This document shows positions 45,266-53,403 of a stretch of DNA of 64,000 bases, piece after piece. Position 1 is the stretch's first letter. Every line of letters starts with the position of its first letter. The notes beneath the pieces were generated by a model that did not search any database, was not told where the DNA came from, and saw only the letters and a program-made list of their open reading frames with translations. The DNA lies in the NCBI RefSeq assembly GCF_032598905.1, contig NZ_CP122458.1:8705001-8769000 (forward strand). The letters are read 5' to 3'. Both the position numbers and the translations under genes were made by a program. This stretch comes from Streptomyces sp. 11x1 (GTDB taxonomy: Bacteria > Actinomycetota > Actinomycetes > Streptomycetales > Streptomycetaceae).

Positions 45266-45388
45266 CATCGGCGTCCCGGACGTACCTCACCTCCCCCGGG
45301 CTTGTCCTGGGACGAAGCCGCGCCCCCGCCGGTCAGGGCAGGGCGCGCGGTCGTGGCGGCGTGGGGCCCTTCGCCGTGGCCGTGGGGG

Positions 45389-46234
45389 TCACACCGGCGC
45401 GGGCGGGCTCTCCTGTTCGGCCTCCACGCGGGCGTTCCACTCCTTCTTCGAGGCCTGCCAGCCGTCCTCGTCGTGGCCGAGGCGCCAGTAGCCGGAGACG
45501 GACAAGTCCTCGCGGGGAACGGCCAGTTCGACGCGGAGCAGTCGGCGCAGTTCCTTGACGAAGCCGGCCTCGCCGTGGACGAAGGCGTGCAGTCGGCCCT
45601 CGGGGAACTCCAGCGCGCGTACGGCCTCGACGAGGGCAGCGCCCACGGGACGGTCGCCGCGGTGCACCCAGACCACCTCCACATCGGAGTTGATCTTCTG
45701 CTCCTCCTCGGCGCCGGCGACCTCGACGATCGCGTGCGCGCGGGCACCGTCGGGAAGGGCCTCCAGCGAGGCGCCGATGGCCGGCAGGGCGGACTCGTCA
45801 CCGACGAGGAGGTGCCAGTCGGCCTCCGGGTTGGGCGCGTACGCGCCGCCGGGGCCCAGGAAACGGATCAGCTCGCCCGGCTGGACACGGGTGGCCCACG
45901 GACCGGCGATGCCCTCGTCGCCGTGCAGCACGAAGTCGAGGGTCAGCTCGCGCAGTTCGGGGTCCCAGGCGCGCACGGTGTACGTCCGGGTCACCGGCCA
46001 CTGGTCCCGGGGGAACTCCGCGCGGATCCGCTCGATGTCGAAGGGCTCCGGGTAGGTCACACCCTCGGGGCCGAACAGGAGTTTCACGTAATGATCGGTG
46101 CTGCCGCGCAGGGAGAACTCGGTGAGGCCGTCGCCACCGAGTACGACGCGCTGCATATGCGGAGTGAGCCGCTCGGTGCGGACGACTCGCGCGGTGTGGG
46201 GCTTCGGGGTCCTGCGTTCCGGACGCTCTGCCAT
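45389..46234 (-). CDS. Siderophore-interacting protein (ferric-siderophore reductase)
   Basis: The 281-residue protein is of the SIP/ViuB family, which releases iron from siderophores by reduction with NAD(P)H and flavin. The FAD-binding motif is RTYTVRAWDPELRELTLDFVLHGDEGIAGPWA; WHLLVGDESALPAIGASLEALP is the pyridine-nucleotide domain and VSGYWRLGHDEDGW the C-terminal signature. An iron box is located 18-36 bases upstream of the start, so it should be repressed by the DmdR/IdeR regulator in high iron. Confidence 0.93.
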   Translation of the reverse strand: MAERPERRTPKPHTARVVRTERLTPHMQRVVLGGDGLTEFSLRGSTDHYVKLLFGPEGVTYPEPFDIERIRAEFPRDQWPVTRTYTVRAWDPELRELTLDFVLHGDEGIAGPWATRVQPGELIRFLGPGGAYAPNPEADWHLLVGDESALPAIGASLEALPDGARAHAIVEVAGAEEEQKINSDVEVVWVHRGDRPVGAALVEAVRALEFPEGRLHAFVHGEAGFVKELRRLLRVELAVPREDLSVSGYWRLGHDEDGWQASKKEWNARVEAEQESPPAPV

Positions 46235-46251
46235 AACAGCCTCCCAAATAC

Positions 46252-46270
46252 CTAGCTAAGGCTTACCTAA
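46252..46270 (-). promoter_or_regulatory. DmdR/IdeR-type iron box
   Basis: On the minus strand the 19-mer TTAGGTAAGCCTTAGCTAG matches most positions of the actinobacterial iron box (consensus TTAGGTTAGGCTAACCTAA). It precedes the siderophore-interacting protein gene. Confidence 0.82.
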
Positions 46271-46406
46271 GTTACCATCTCCCCCTGATGAACACCCCAT
46301 GCTCGGAGCGTGTACGAGGACTTCGCGATGTGAATCGCGCCTCAGAGCCCTCACTACAGAAGTGTCGCCCCGCCCTCCGGCGTACGCCCCCTCCGAGGCG
46401 CACTTC

Positions 46407-47339
46407 TCATGTTCCGAGCGTGGCCAGGAGCCTCTGCAACGATCCGCCGAGCCCCCAGCGCGCCCCGAGCGCCTCCAGTGCCGCCGGATCCCGCGGCTCG
46501 CGCGGCAGTGCCGTGTCGACGTCCGGCAAGGGTACGTCGGCCGCCACCAGGACCACCTTGGGCGCGACCGCGACATAGGCCCGCGCCTCGTCGAGCCTCT
46601 TGCGCTGCGACGGGGTCAGTTTCGCCGCCGGGTCGTCGACCGCGGCCATGATCCCGGCCAGGTCGCCGAACTGGTCGAGCAGCTTCGCCGCCGTCTTCTC
46701 GCCGATGCCCGGCACACCGGGCAGACCGTCGCTCGGGTCGCCGCGCAACAGGGCCAGGTCCGCGTACCCGCGCCCGACCACCCCGTACTTCTCGCGCAGC
46801 CACGCCTCGTCGGTGAGCTGCAGCGTGCCCACGCCCTTCAACGGATAGAGCACCCGTACCTCGCGCTCGTCGTCGACCAGCTGGTACAGGTCGCGGTCGC
46901 CGGTGACGATGTCGACCGGGTCCTTCGCCCGGGCCGTGAAGGTGCCGATCACGTCGTCCGCCTCGTACCCGGCGACGCCCACGCGCGCGATGCCGAGCGC
47001 GTCCAGCACCGCCTCGATGACCGGCACCTGCGGTGAGAGGGTGTCCGGCACCTCCTCCTCGTCGGGTCCGACCTCGTGCTCCTCGGCGACGCGGTGCGCC
47101 TTGTAGGAGGGGATGAGGTCGACTCGCCACTGCGGCCGCCAGTCGGCGTCCATGCAGGCCACCAGGTCCGTCGGCCGATGGTCCTTCACCAGCCGGTCGA
47201 TGAATTCGAGGAGCCCGCGCACGGCGTTCACCGGGGTGCCGTCCGGGGCCTTCACGGATTCCGGCACCCCGAAGTAGGCGCGGAAGTAGAGCGAGGCGGT
47301 GTCGAGGAGCATCAGGCGTCGGGTCACGCCCCGCATCAT
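46407..47339 (-). CDS. 5'-3' exonuclease (PolI-like flap/exonuclease family)
   Basis: The 310-residue protein is a stand-alone homologue of the exonuclease domain of DNA polymerase I. Metal-binding aspartates occur in RLMLLDTASLYFRAYFG, DLVACMDADWRPQWR, VAGYEADDVIGTFT and VTGDRDLYQL, and the helix-hairpin-helix GDPSDGLPGVPGIGEKTAAKLL binds duplex DNA. ATG 47339 and 47336 are both possible starts; neither has a clear ribosome-binding site. It would remove RNA primers or flaps. Confidence 0.9.
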   Translation of the reverse strand: MMRGVTRRLMLLDTASLYFRAYFGVPESVKAPDGTPVNAVRGLLEFIDRLVKDHRPTDLVACMDADWRPQWRVDLIPSYKAHRVAEEHEVGPDEEEVPDTLSPQVPVIEAVLDALGIARVGVAGYEADDVIGTFTARAKDPVDIVTGDRDLYQLVDDEREVRVLYPLKGVGTLQLTDEAWLREKYGVVGRGYADLALLRGDPSDGLPGVPGIGEKTAAKLLDQFGDLAGIMAAVDDPAAKLTPSQRKRLDEARAYVAVAPKVVLVAADVPLPDVDTALPREPRDPAALEALGARWGLGGSLQRLLATLGT

Positions 47340-47769
47340 GCCGTACACCACAGACACACGGCCTCGCGCAACAGCCGACGGCCCCGACACGACAGCGCAC
47401 CGGCCCCGATCCCGGTGCGCACGGGTCCCGACGCCGCAGCGCGTGCGCCCCGTGGAGGTGTTCCGTGAACGCCCCTGGCCTGCGGCGAACGCCCCGTGAA
47501 GCGGACCACGGTCGCGATTCGGCCGGTCGGGCCGGGGCAGGCGCGGCCCCGGAGCAGCGCCGGCCGTGGTGTCGACACCACGCGCCGGGCGGGCCGATCC
47601 CGCCGCGCTCCACGGCCGGCCTGCGGGCGGGGGAGGCGGGCCGTTTCGTCGCTGTCCAAGAGGTGCATGTGTCGGCCAGGGAGTCATCCGGACTCGAAGC
47701 CGAGGGCCTGTTCAAGGTCTTCGGCAGACGACCCGACGACGCGGTGGACCGGCTGAGGGTCGGCGCCGC
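47340..47769. other. Region without a supported gene
   Basis: No intact frame is recognisable. It lies upstream of the glycine-betaine-binding-protein remnant and may hold its degenerated 5' part, but no homology blocks could be read. Confidence 0.4.
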
Positions 47770-48322
47770 TACCGGCCGAAGAAGACCAAGCTCGACATCG
47801 GGCCGCTGTTCACGGGCCTGTCCACCGGTCAGGCCGACGTCGAGTTCGACGCCTGGCTGCCGGTCGCGCAGAAGTCGTACTGGGACAAGTGCAAGAGCGA
47901 ACTCGTCGGCCTCGGCGCCTCGTACGACAGGACGTCGCTGGAGATCGCCGTCCCGTCGTACGTGAAGGGCGTGCGCACCATGGACGACCTGCGGGCGCAC
48001 AAGGACGAGTTCCAGGGGCGGATCGTCGGCATCGAACCCCGCGCGGGAAGCCGTCCTGCGCTGCCTGCCCCTCCGTCGGCTCGCCGACCCCGAGAAGACC
48101 TGGGGTGCGAACAACCAGATCCGTACGCTCGCGCACCGGGACTTCCCCGAGAAGTACTCCGAGCTGAACGGCTGGTTGAAGAACTGGCACATGGCCCCGG
48201 ACGAGCTGATGAGCCTGGTGCAAGCCGTCCAGAAGGCGGGGCGGGGCCAGGAGGACGAGGGCGTCGAGAAGTGGATCGACGCGCATCCGGGGATCGTCGA
48301 CGAAATGGCCCCCGTGAAGTGA
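47770..48322 (+). pseudogene. Glycine betaine-binding (OpuAC/ProX-type) protein, degenerate
   Basis: The frame reads KKTKLDIGPLFTGLSTGQADVEFDAWLPVAQKSYWDKCKSEL and VPSYVKGVRTMDDLRAHKDEF up to RIVGIEPRAG, the first lobe of an osmoprotectant-binding protein. After an internal deletion and a frameshift it resumes LADPEKTWGANNQIRTLAHRDFPEKYSELNGWLKNWHMAPDELMSL to the TGA at 48320. The signal peptide, hinge and part of the ligand cage are missing. Confidence 0.78.
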
Positions 48323-48349
48323 TCGTCGACGAGACGGCCGCGTGAAGCG
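48292..48349 (+). repeat. 29-bp imperfect tandem duplication at the end of the OpuAC remnant
   Basis: GATCGTCGACGAAATGGCC... and GATCGTCGACGAGACGGCC... are adjacent 29-bp copies that differ at a handful of positions. The first contains the stop codon, so the copy is outside the coding frame. Confidence 0.75.
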
Positions 48350-48954
48350 GCGGAGTGAGGCGGCCGGGCGCGACTTCCCGAACGGATGAGGGGAGTCGCG
48401 TACTGGCGTACGAGTAAAGATCCGGACAACCCTGAGGCGGTCCGCATCCACCCGGCCCGGCAGCCCGCCGGCCGGTGGGGCGGGCCGCTCTCGGTTCTTC
48501 AACTCTCTTTCGCCGTGCATGACTTCATGGTCGCGAGGGTGGTCCCGTGGAGACGCCCGGGACGGTGTCCTGGCTGCGCGGGAGGGGTGTCGTGGGCGGC
48601 GGACCCGCAAGGGGACTTCCGGTGACGGGGTGTACGGGCCGTGTCACGTCGCGCGTTCGCCTTGGGCGGCCTCTCCGCGCCTCGTGCGGCACGAGGAGGC
48701 CGGGGGAGGGGAGGCGGAAGGGTGGCGCGGCTGGCGAGAAGTGTGAGCATGGACCCCCTGCCGGTTTACAGGGATGTGACGGGCGCGTGAAACGGTTTGC
48801 CGAACATGCGTAGGGTGCAGAGAACTCATCAGGAGGAGCGCGCCCGGTGAGTGCCGGACGGGTGGGTATCCGTAACCGGACCAGTGAGCGTTCGCGGGCC
48901 CGCCCGGGTGGGTGTTCGCGAGCCGACCGACGAGCGAAGGAGGGAGCCGGAGCG
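48350..48954. other. Intergenic region before the XRE-cupin gene, with a possible promoter
   Basis: No gene is supported. TAGGGT at 48811-48816 with TGAAAC 17 bases upstream (48788-48793) is a reasonable promoter. AGGAGGAGC at 48831-48839 precedes an in-frame GTG (48847), which could be an alternative N-terminus for the next gene. Confidence 0.45.
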
Positions 48955-49536
48955 ATGGGCGACCACAAAGAACAGCCCCTTCGGGTGGGCGCGGCCGTTC
49001 GGCGGCGGCGCCGGGCACAGGAGCTCACCCTCGCCGCCGTGGCCGAGCGCAGCGGTCTGTCGGTCCCCTTCCTCAGCCAGGTCGAGAACGAACGGGCCCG
49101 CCCCAGCAGGCCCTCCCTGGAACGCATCGCGGACGCCCTCGGCACCACCGCCGTCGAACTCCTCGCCGCGGCCGACCCGGCGTGCAGTGTCGACGTGGTG
49201 CGTGCCGCCGACGAGGACGGTTTCACGCCTCCCGACGCCTGCTCGCGCTCCCTGGTGCGCGGGCACCACCAGCTGCACGCCATGGAGTTCACCGGCGACC
49301 ACGACGAGGGCCGCGAGGTCCAGCACCGCAACGACGAGCTGATGTACGTCGTCGACGGCGCCGTCGAGGTCGAGGCCGAGGGCCGCGCCCACCGCCTCGG
49401 ACGCGGTGACACGCTGTACATGTCCGGTGGCGTACGGCACCGTTGGCGGGCCACCGAGCCCGAGACCAGGGTGATCGTGGTCGCCGTCGCGGACCACATC
49501 GAGGCCCTGGAGGACCGTCACCGCAAGGGCGCGTGA
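48955..49536 (+). CDS. XRE-family regulator with a cupin domain
   Basis: The 193-residue protein has a lambda-repressor-like HTH (VGAAVRRRRRAQELTLAAVAERSGLSVPFLSQVENERARPS, first 50 residues) and a C-terminal cupin with ligand-binding turns (QHRNDELMYVVDGAVEVEAEGRAHRLGRGDTLYMSGGVRHRW). Such proteins often control transport or catabolic genes in response to small molecules. ATG 48955 follows AAGGAGGGA. An upstream GTG (48847) with its own strong ribosome-binding site would add 36 low-complexity residues. The BtuF-like gene follows 7 bases after the stop. Confidence 0.88.
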   Translation: MGDHKEQPLRVGAAVRRRRRAQELTLAAVAERSGLSVPFLSQVENERARPSRPSLERIADALGTTAVELLAAADPACSVDVVRAADEDGFTPPDACSRSLVRGHHQLHAMEFTGDHDEGREVQHRNDELMYVVDGAVEVEAEGRAHRLGRGDTLYMSGGVRHRWRATEPETRVIVVAVADHIEALEDRHRKGA

Positions 49537-49543
49537 GAGCACG

Positions 49544-50299
49544 GTGGGTTCCTTCCCCCGGGTCGTCTCCCTGGTCCCGTCACTGACGGAGGCCGTCGCG
49601 GTCTCGCTGCCGGGCGTGCTGGTCGGCGCGACTGATTGGTGCGCCCACCCAGGTGATCTTGACGTGGCCCGGATCGGCGGCACCAAGAACCCCAGGACCG
49701 ACGACATCGCCCGTCTCGCCCCCGACCTCGTGATCGCCAACGAGGAGGAGAACCGCGAGGCGGACCTGGCCGCCCTGCGCGAGGCGGGAGTCGAGGTCCT
49801 CGTCACCGAGGTTCGGGACGTGCCGGGCGCCTTCGCCGAACTGGACCGGGTGCTGCGTGCCTGCGGGGCCCGGGCCCGGCCGCGCTGGCTGGACGAGGCG
49901 GAGTCGGCATGGTCCCGGCCGCCGGCCGCCGCCGCGGACGGTCCGCTGACGCCCGGCCGCAGGACGACCGCAGTTGTGCCCGTCTGGCGCAGGCCGTGGA
50001 TGGTCCTCGGCCGGGACACCTTCGCCGGCGACGTGCTCGCCCGGCTGGGCGTGGACCATCTGTACGCCGGGCACGCCGAGCGCTATCCCCGGATCCCCGT
50101 GGAGGAGCTGCGGGCCGCCGCGCCCGATGTCGTGGTCCTGCCCGACGAGCCGTACCGCTTCACCACCGACGACGGCCCCGAGGCGTTCGGCGGGCTGCCC
50201 TGCGCGCTGCTCAGCGGTCGTCACCTCACCTGGTACGGGCCGTCGCTGGCCGAGGCTCCGCGGGTGCTGGACGCGGCGCTGCGAGCAGCCTTCCGCTGA
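49544..50299 (+). CDS. BtuF-like metal-complex/cobalamin-binding protein without signal peptide
   Basis: The 251-residue protein belongs to the helical-backbone metal receptor superfamily: PRVVSLVPSLTEAV at the start, RIGGTKNPRTDDIARLAPDLVIANEEENR and LRAAAPDVVVLPDEPYRFTTDD. Classical members are exported binding proteins of vitamin B12 or siderophore ABC transporters, but no signal peptide or lipobox precedes the domain here and no transporter genes are adjacent. It starts at GTG 49544, 7 bases after the XRE-cupin gene, so they form an operon. Its last 74 bases overlap the convergent TehA-type gene. Confidence 0.82.
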   Translation: MGSFPRVVSLVPSLTEAVAVSLPGVLVGATDWCAHPGDLDVARIGGTKNPRTDDIARLAPDLVIANEEENREADLAALREAGVEVLVTEVRDVPGAFAELDRVLRACGARARPRWLDEAESAWSRPPAAAADGPLTPGRRTTAVVPVWRRPWMVLGRDTFAGDVLARLGVDHLYAGHAERYPRIPVEELRAAAPDVVVLPDEPYRFTTDDGPEAFGGLPCALLSGRHLTWYGPSLAEAPRVLDAALRAAFR

Positions 50300-51422
50300 C
50301 CAGACCGCGCACGGTGCCGACGGCGGCCGTGGCCCAGGCAGCCAGCAGCAGCGCGTACAGCGCGACGGCGAGGACGTCCAGGGCGATCAGCCCCGTGTGC
50401 CGGGCCAGTCCCGTCGTGCCGGTCGCGCAGGTGCCGACCGGGAAGGTGAACGCCCACCAGGCCATCGAGAACCCCATGCCCCGCCGCCGGGCACGGACGA
50501 CCAGGGCGGCGGCGAGCGCGAGCCAGAGCAGCGCGAAGCCGAGGACGGGGACGCCGTAGAGCACGGCGAACGGGATGAAGGCGTGCGCGTACGGGGCTGC
50601 TACGGCGCCGGAGGCCGCGTCGGCGAGGTTGCCGACGGCGGTGGTCGACTGCCCGAGTGGTCCCAGGACCAGGAACAGGCTCGGCGTCAGCGCGAGCGGC
50701 AACGGCCCTGCCGTGACGAGCCGGCCGCACACCGCCGGCAGGACGAGCAGGGTGGCCAGCAGACTCAGCCCGAACAGCGCGAGACAGCCGAACAGCAGCG
50801 TCTGCCGGGGCTGCCCGGGCGGCAGGTGCGGCACGAGCAGCGGACCGAGCGCGGCGGAGACCATCGGGGCGACGAGGGGGAGCAGCAGGGCCGGAGTGAC
50901 CCGGTCCGCGTCGATCCGATGCCGGACGATCATCAGATACGGCACGACCACGGCGGCGACGAGGCCCGTGGCCGTCCCGGGGGAGAAGAGCACGACGTCC
51001 AGGGCGACGGCCGCCCGCGCGCCGATCCAGTCGCGGCCGACGACCAGGGCACCGCCGCCGACGGCCAGCAGGGCCATGGCGAGGCAGCCGTGGAAGGGGG
51101 CCACGGCCGGGTCCAGGAGGTCGGCGCGGGCCTGGTCGCGGTGGTGGGTCCAGTGCAGGGCGCGGGCGCCGAGGACGGCGACCAGGGCGACGAGGGCGAG
51201 CGCCCACACCGCCGCGCAGGCCGTCCGCAGACCCGGGAGGTCCATGGGGAGTCCTGCACCGGCGGAGGCGACGATGGCGGTGCCCATGACCGGGGCGTAC
51301 CAGTTCGGGCCGAGGTGACGCAGGGCGGGGAACGGGAGCGGGCGGGACGCGCGCGCACCCGGACGGGGGCGGGGGTGCGGATGGGGCGTGGACGGACGGG
51401 CTGGGCGGACTGCGGTGGCCAT
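50226..51422 (-). CDS. TehA/SLAC1-type (TDT family) transporter
   Basis: The 398-residue membrane protein has about ten TM segments in the TDT fold; LRHLGPNWYAPVMGTAIVASAGAGLP at the start and AWWAFTFPVGTCATGT near residue 330 are family hallmarks. Members transport tellurite, dicarboxylates or anions such as sulfite and chloride. The C-terminal tail overlaps the 3' end of the BtuF-like gene. A LysR gene is divergent and probably its regulator. Confidence 0.85.
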   Translation of the reverse strand: MATAVRPARPSTPHPHPRPRPGARASRPLPFPALRHLGPNWYAPVMGTAIVASAGAGLPMDLPGLRTACAAVWALALVALVAVLGARALHWTHHRDQARADLLDPAVAPFHGCLAMALLAVGGGALVVGRDWIGARAAVALDVVLFSPGTATGLVAAVVVPYLMIVRHRIDADRVTPALLLPLVAPMVSAALGPLLVPHLPPGQPRQTLLFGCLALFGLSLLATLLVLPAVCGRLVTAGPLPLALTPSLFLVLGPLGQSTTAVGNLADAASGAVAAPYAHAFIPFAVLYGVPVLGFALLWLALAAALVVRARRRGMGFSMAWWAFTFPVGTCATGTTGLARHTGLIALDVLAVALYALLLAAWATAAVGTVRGLVSGRLLAAPRPAPAEPRPATARTR

Positions 51423-51478
51423 GCGTCGAGCGTCCCGCCGCCGTGCGGGGCCCACCAGGGAGTCCGGTTGTATGGGGG

Positions 51479-51495
51479 CATAAGCTTGGGTTATG
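51479..51495. promoter_or_regulatory. Candidate LysR box between tehA-type and lysR-type genes
   Basis: CATAA-N7-TTATG is an inverted repeat that includes a T-N11-A core. It overlaps the lysR start codon and lies 57 bases upstream of the transporter start. Confidence 0.5.
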
Positions 51496-52419
51496 AGTGA
51501 GACGAACGGGGAGCGGGGCGGGCTGGCCCACCGGGTGCCGGATCTCGGGGCACTCGAACTGCTGCTGGCCGTGGCCCGGCTGGGCTCGCTCGGTCGGGCG
51601 GCGCGGGAGCTGGGCATCACCCAGCCCGCCGCGAGCAGTCGTGTCCGCTCGATGGAACGACAGCTGGGGGTGGCGCTGGTCGACCGGTCACCGCGCGGGT
51701 CCCGGCTCACCGACGCGGGGGCGCTCGTCACCGACTGGGCACGGCGGATCGTGGAGGCGGCCGAGGCGTTCGACGCGGGCGCGCAGGCGCTGCGGGACCG
51801 GCGTGACTCCCGGCTCCGGGTCGCCGCGAGCATGACCATCGCCGAGTACCTGCTGCCCGGCTGGCTCATCGCGCTGCGCGCCGCACGCCCGGACACGGCG
51901 GTCTCGCTCCTCGCGGGCAACTCGACCGTCGTGGCGGAGCGGCTGCTCGCGGACGAGGCCGACCTGGGGTTCGTCGAGGGGCCGACCGTGCCGGCCGGGC
52001 TGGACGCGGCCGTGATAGCGCACGACCACCTGATCGTCGTGACCGCGCCGAGTCACCCCTGGGCGCGTCGTCGCAAACCCCTGGAGGCGGCGGAGCTGGC
52101 CTCCACGCCGCTGATCCTGCGGGAGAAGGGCTCGGGTACGCGGCAGGTCCTGGAGGCGGCCCTGGGCGGCCTGGCCCGGCCTCTCATCGAGCTCTCCTCC
52201 ACCACGGCGGTCAAGTCCTCGGCGCTGAGCGGCGCGGGCCCGGCGGTGCTCAGCGAACTCGCCCTCGGCGAGGAACTCTCCGCCCGCCGTCTGATCCGCG
52301 TCCCCGTGAACGGCGTCCGCCTGCGCCGCGCCCTACGAGCGGTCTGGCCGACGGGCCACCGCCCGACGGGCCCGGCACGGGACCTGCTCGGCCTCACGCG
52401 GGGGCCTACGGGCGTCTGA
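51493..52419 (+). CDS. LysR-family transcriptional regulator
   Basis: The 308-residue protein has the LysR winged helix (LGALELLLAVARLGSLGRAARELGITQPAASSRVRSMERQLGVALVDRSPRGSRLTDAG within the first 80 residues) and a periplasmic-binding-like effector domain. It is divergent from the TDT-family transporter. The start ATG lies inside the candidate operator, suggesting autoregulation. Confidence 0.9.
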   Translation: MSETNGERGGLAHRVPDLGALELLLAVARLGSLGRAARELGITQPAASSRVRSMERQLGVALVDRSPRGSRLTDAGALVTDWARRIVEAAEAFDAGAQALRDRRDSRLRVAASMTIAEYLLPGWLIALRAARPDTAVSLLAGNSTVVAERLLADEADLGFVEGPTVPAGLDAAVIAHDHLIVVTAPSHPWARRRKPLEAAELASTPLILREKGSGTRQVLEAALGGLARPLIELSSTTAVKSSALSGAGPAVLSELALGEELSARRLIRVPVNGVRLRRALRAVWPTGHRPTGPARDLLGLTRGPTGV

Positions 52420-52451
52420 CCGCGCCGAGGGGTGCGTTGTCGGGTGCCGGC

Positions 52452-52582
52452 CCGGTGGGGGCTTCTCGCGCAGTTCCCCGCGCCCCTAAGAGATTCAGGC
52501 CCCTGCGGGCCTGAAAAAGGCCGGGGCGCAGCCCCGCCCCTTTTTCAGGGGCGCGGGGAACTGCGCGACCAGCCCCCACCGG
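52452..52582. repeat. Complete palindromic dispersed repeat
   Basis: Outer arms 52452-52463 and 52571-52582 pair perfectly, and long inner arms (GCGCAGTTCCCCGCGCCCCT and its complement) pair as well. The centre holds two smaller hairpins and a T5 run. Single arms occur at 26579 and 28494. It lies after the LysR gene and may also act as a transcription terminator. Confidence 0.88.
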
Positions 52583-52662
52583 ACGGACGCCTGGGGGTCG
52601 AAGGGGCGCAGCCCCTTGAGGATGGGACGGGTAGGCCCGGCGGGGGCGAGGGCGGCGGGCGC

Positions 52663-53340
52663 TCAGGGCGTCGCCGCCACCAGCGCTCGCATCACCCGTA
52701 CGTCCTCGCCCATCTCCGGATGCCACTGCAGGCCCAACGCCCACGCGGGGGCGGGCAGTTCGATGGCCTCGATCGTGCCGTCGGAGGCGTGGGCCGAGGC
52801 CAGCAGGCCGGTGCCCAGGCGGTCCACGGCCTGGTGGTGGTAGGTCGGCACGTCCGTCTCCTCGGGGACGAGGTCGCCGTAGCGCGTGCCCGGGACGGGC
52901 TTCACCGCGTGGCGGCCGAAGACACCGATCCCGGCCACGTGGTCGTCGATGTGCTGGATCAGCGTGCCCCCGAGGGCGACGTTCAGCAGCTGCATGCCGC
53001 GGCAGATGCCGAGGAGCGGGGTACCGGAGTCCAGCGCCGCCCGGATCAACGCCAGCTCCCACGCGTCGCGCTCGGGGGCGGCCGGGCCGCAGCGAGGGGA
53101 CCGCTCGGCGCCGTAGCGGGCGGGGTCCACATCGGGCCCACCCGCGATGACCAGGCCGTCGAGGCGGGCGACCGCCCCGGCGGCGTGCGCCGGGGCGTCC
53201 GGCGGCAGCATCGCGGCCATGCCACCGGCCGCCTGGACGAGCCGGGGGTAGCCGACCGGCAGCAGGGCCGCCTCCAGCTCCCAGACGCCCCAGCGCGCGT
53301 CTGCCAGATACGTACTCACACCGATCAACGGCCTGGTCAC
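52663..53340 (-). CDS. Gamma-glutamyl-GABA hydrolase-like class I amidotransferase (PuuD type)
   Basis: The 225-residue protein has the class I glutamine-amidotransferase triad: Cys in GTPLLGICRGMQLLNVALGG, and His/Glu in LGLQWHPE; HHQAVD and VIAGGPDVDP are also conserved. PuuD removes the gamma-glutamyl group at the end of gamma-glutamylated amine catabolism. Its position next to an amine permease and a GlnA4-type ligase suits that role. GTG 53340 is the start. Confidence 0.9.
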   Translation of the reverse strand: MTRPLIGVSTYLADARWGVWELEAALLPVGYPRLVQAAGGMAAMLPPDAPAHAAGAVARLDGLVIAGGPDVDPARYGAERSPRCGPAAPERDAWELALIRAALDSGTPLLGICRGMQLLNVALGGTLIQHIDDHVAGIGVFGRHAVKPVPGTRYGDLVPEETDVPTYHHQAVDRLGTGLLASAHASDGTIEAIELPAPAWALGLQWHPEMGEDVRVMRALVAATP

Positions 53341-53403
53341 ACTTGCTCCTCACGCGTGCGAGCCGTGAACGTCACGCCCCACGCAACCCATGGAACGCGA
53401 CGC

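Noticed and set aside
44743..45801. A full-length 352-codon minus-strand gene
   Set aside because: Only the central part matches a beta-lactamase-family tail, interrupted by a frameshift; the rest is antisense to the amidohydrolase-like and siderophore-interacting protein genes.
51493..51510. A start codon for the LysR gene further downstream
   Set aside because: The helix-turn-helix begins shortly after ATG 51493, and no later start would retain the complete DNA-binding domain with a better ribosome-binding site.
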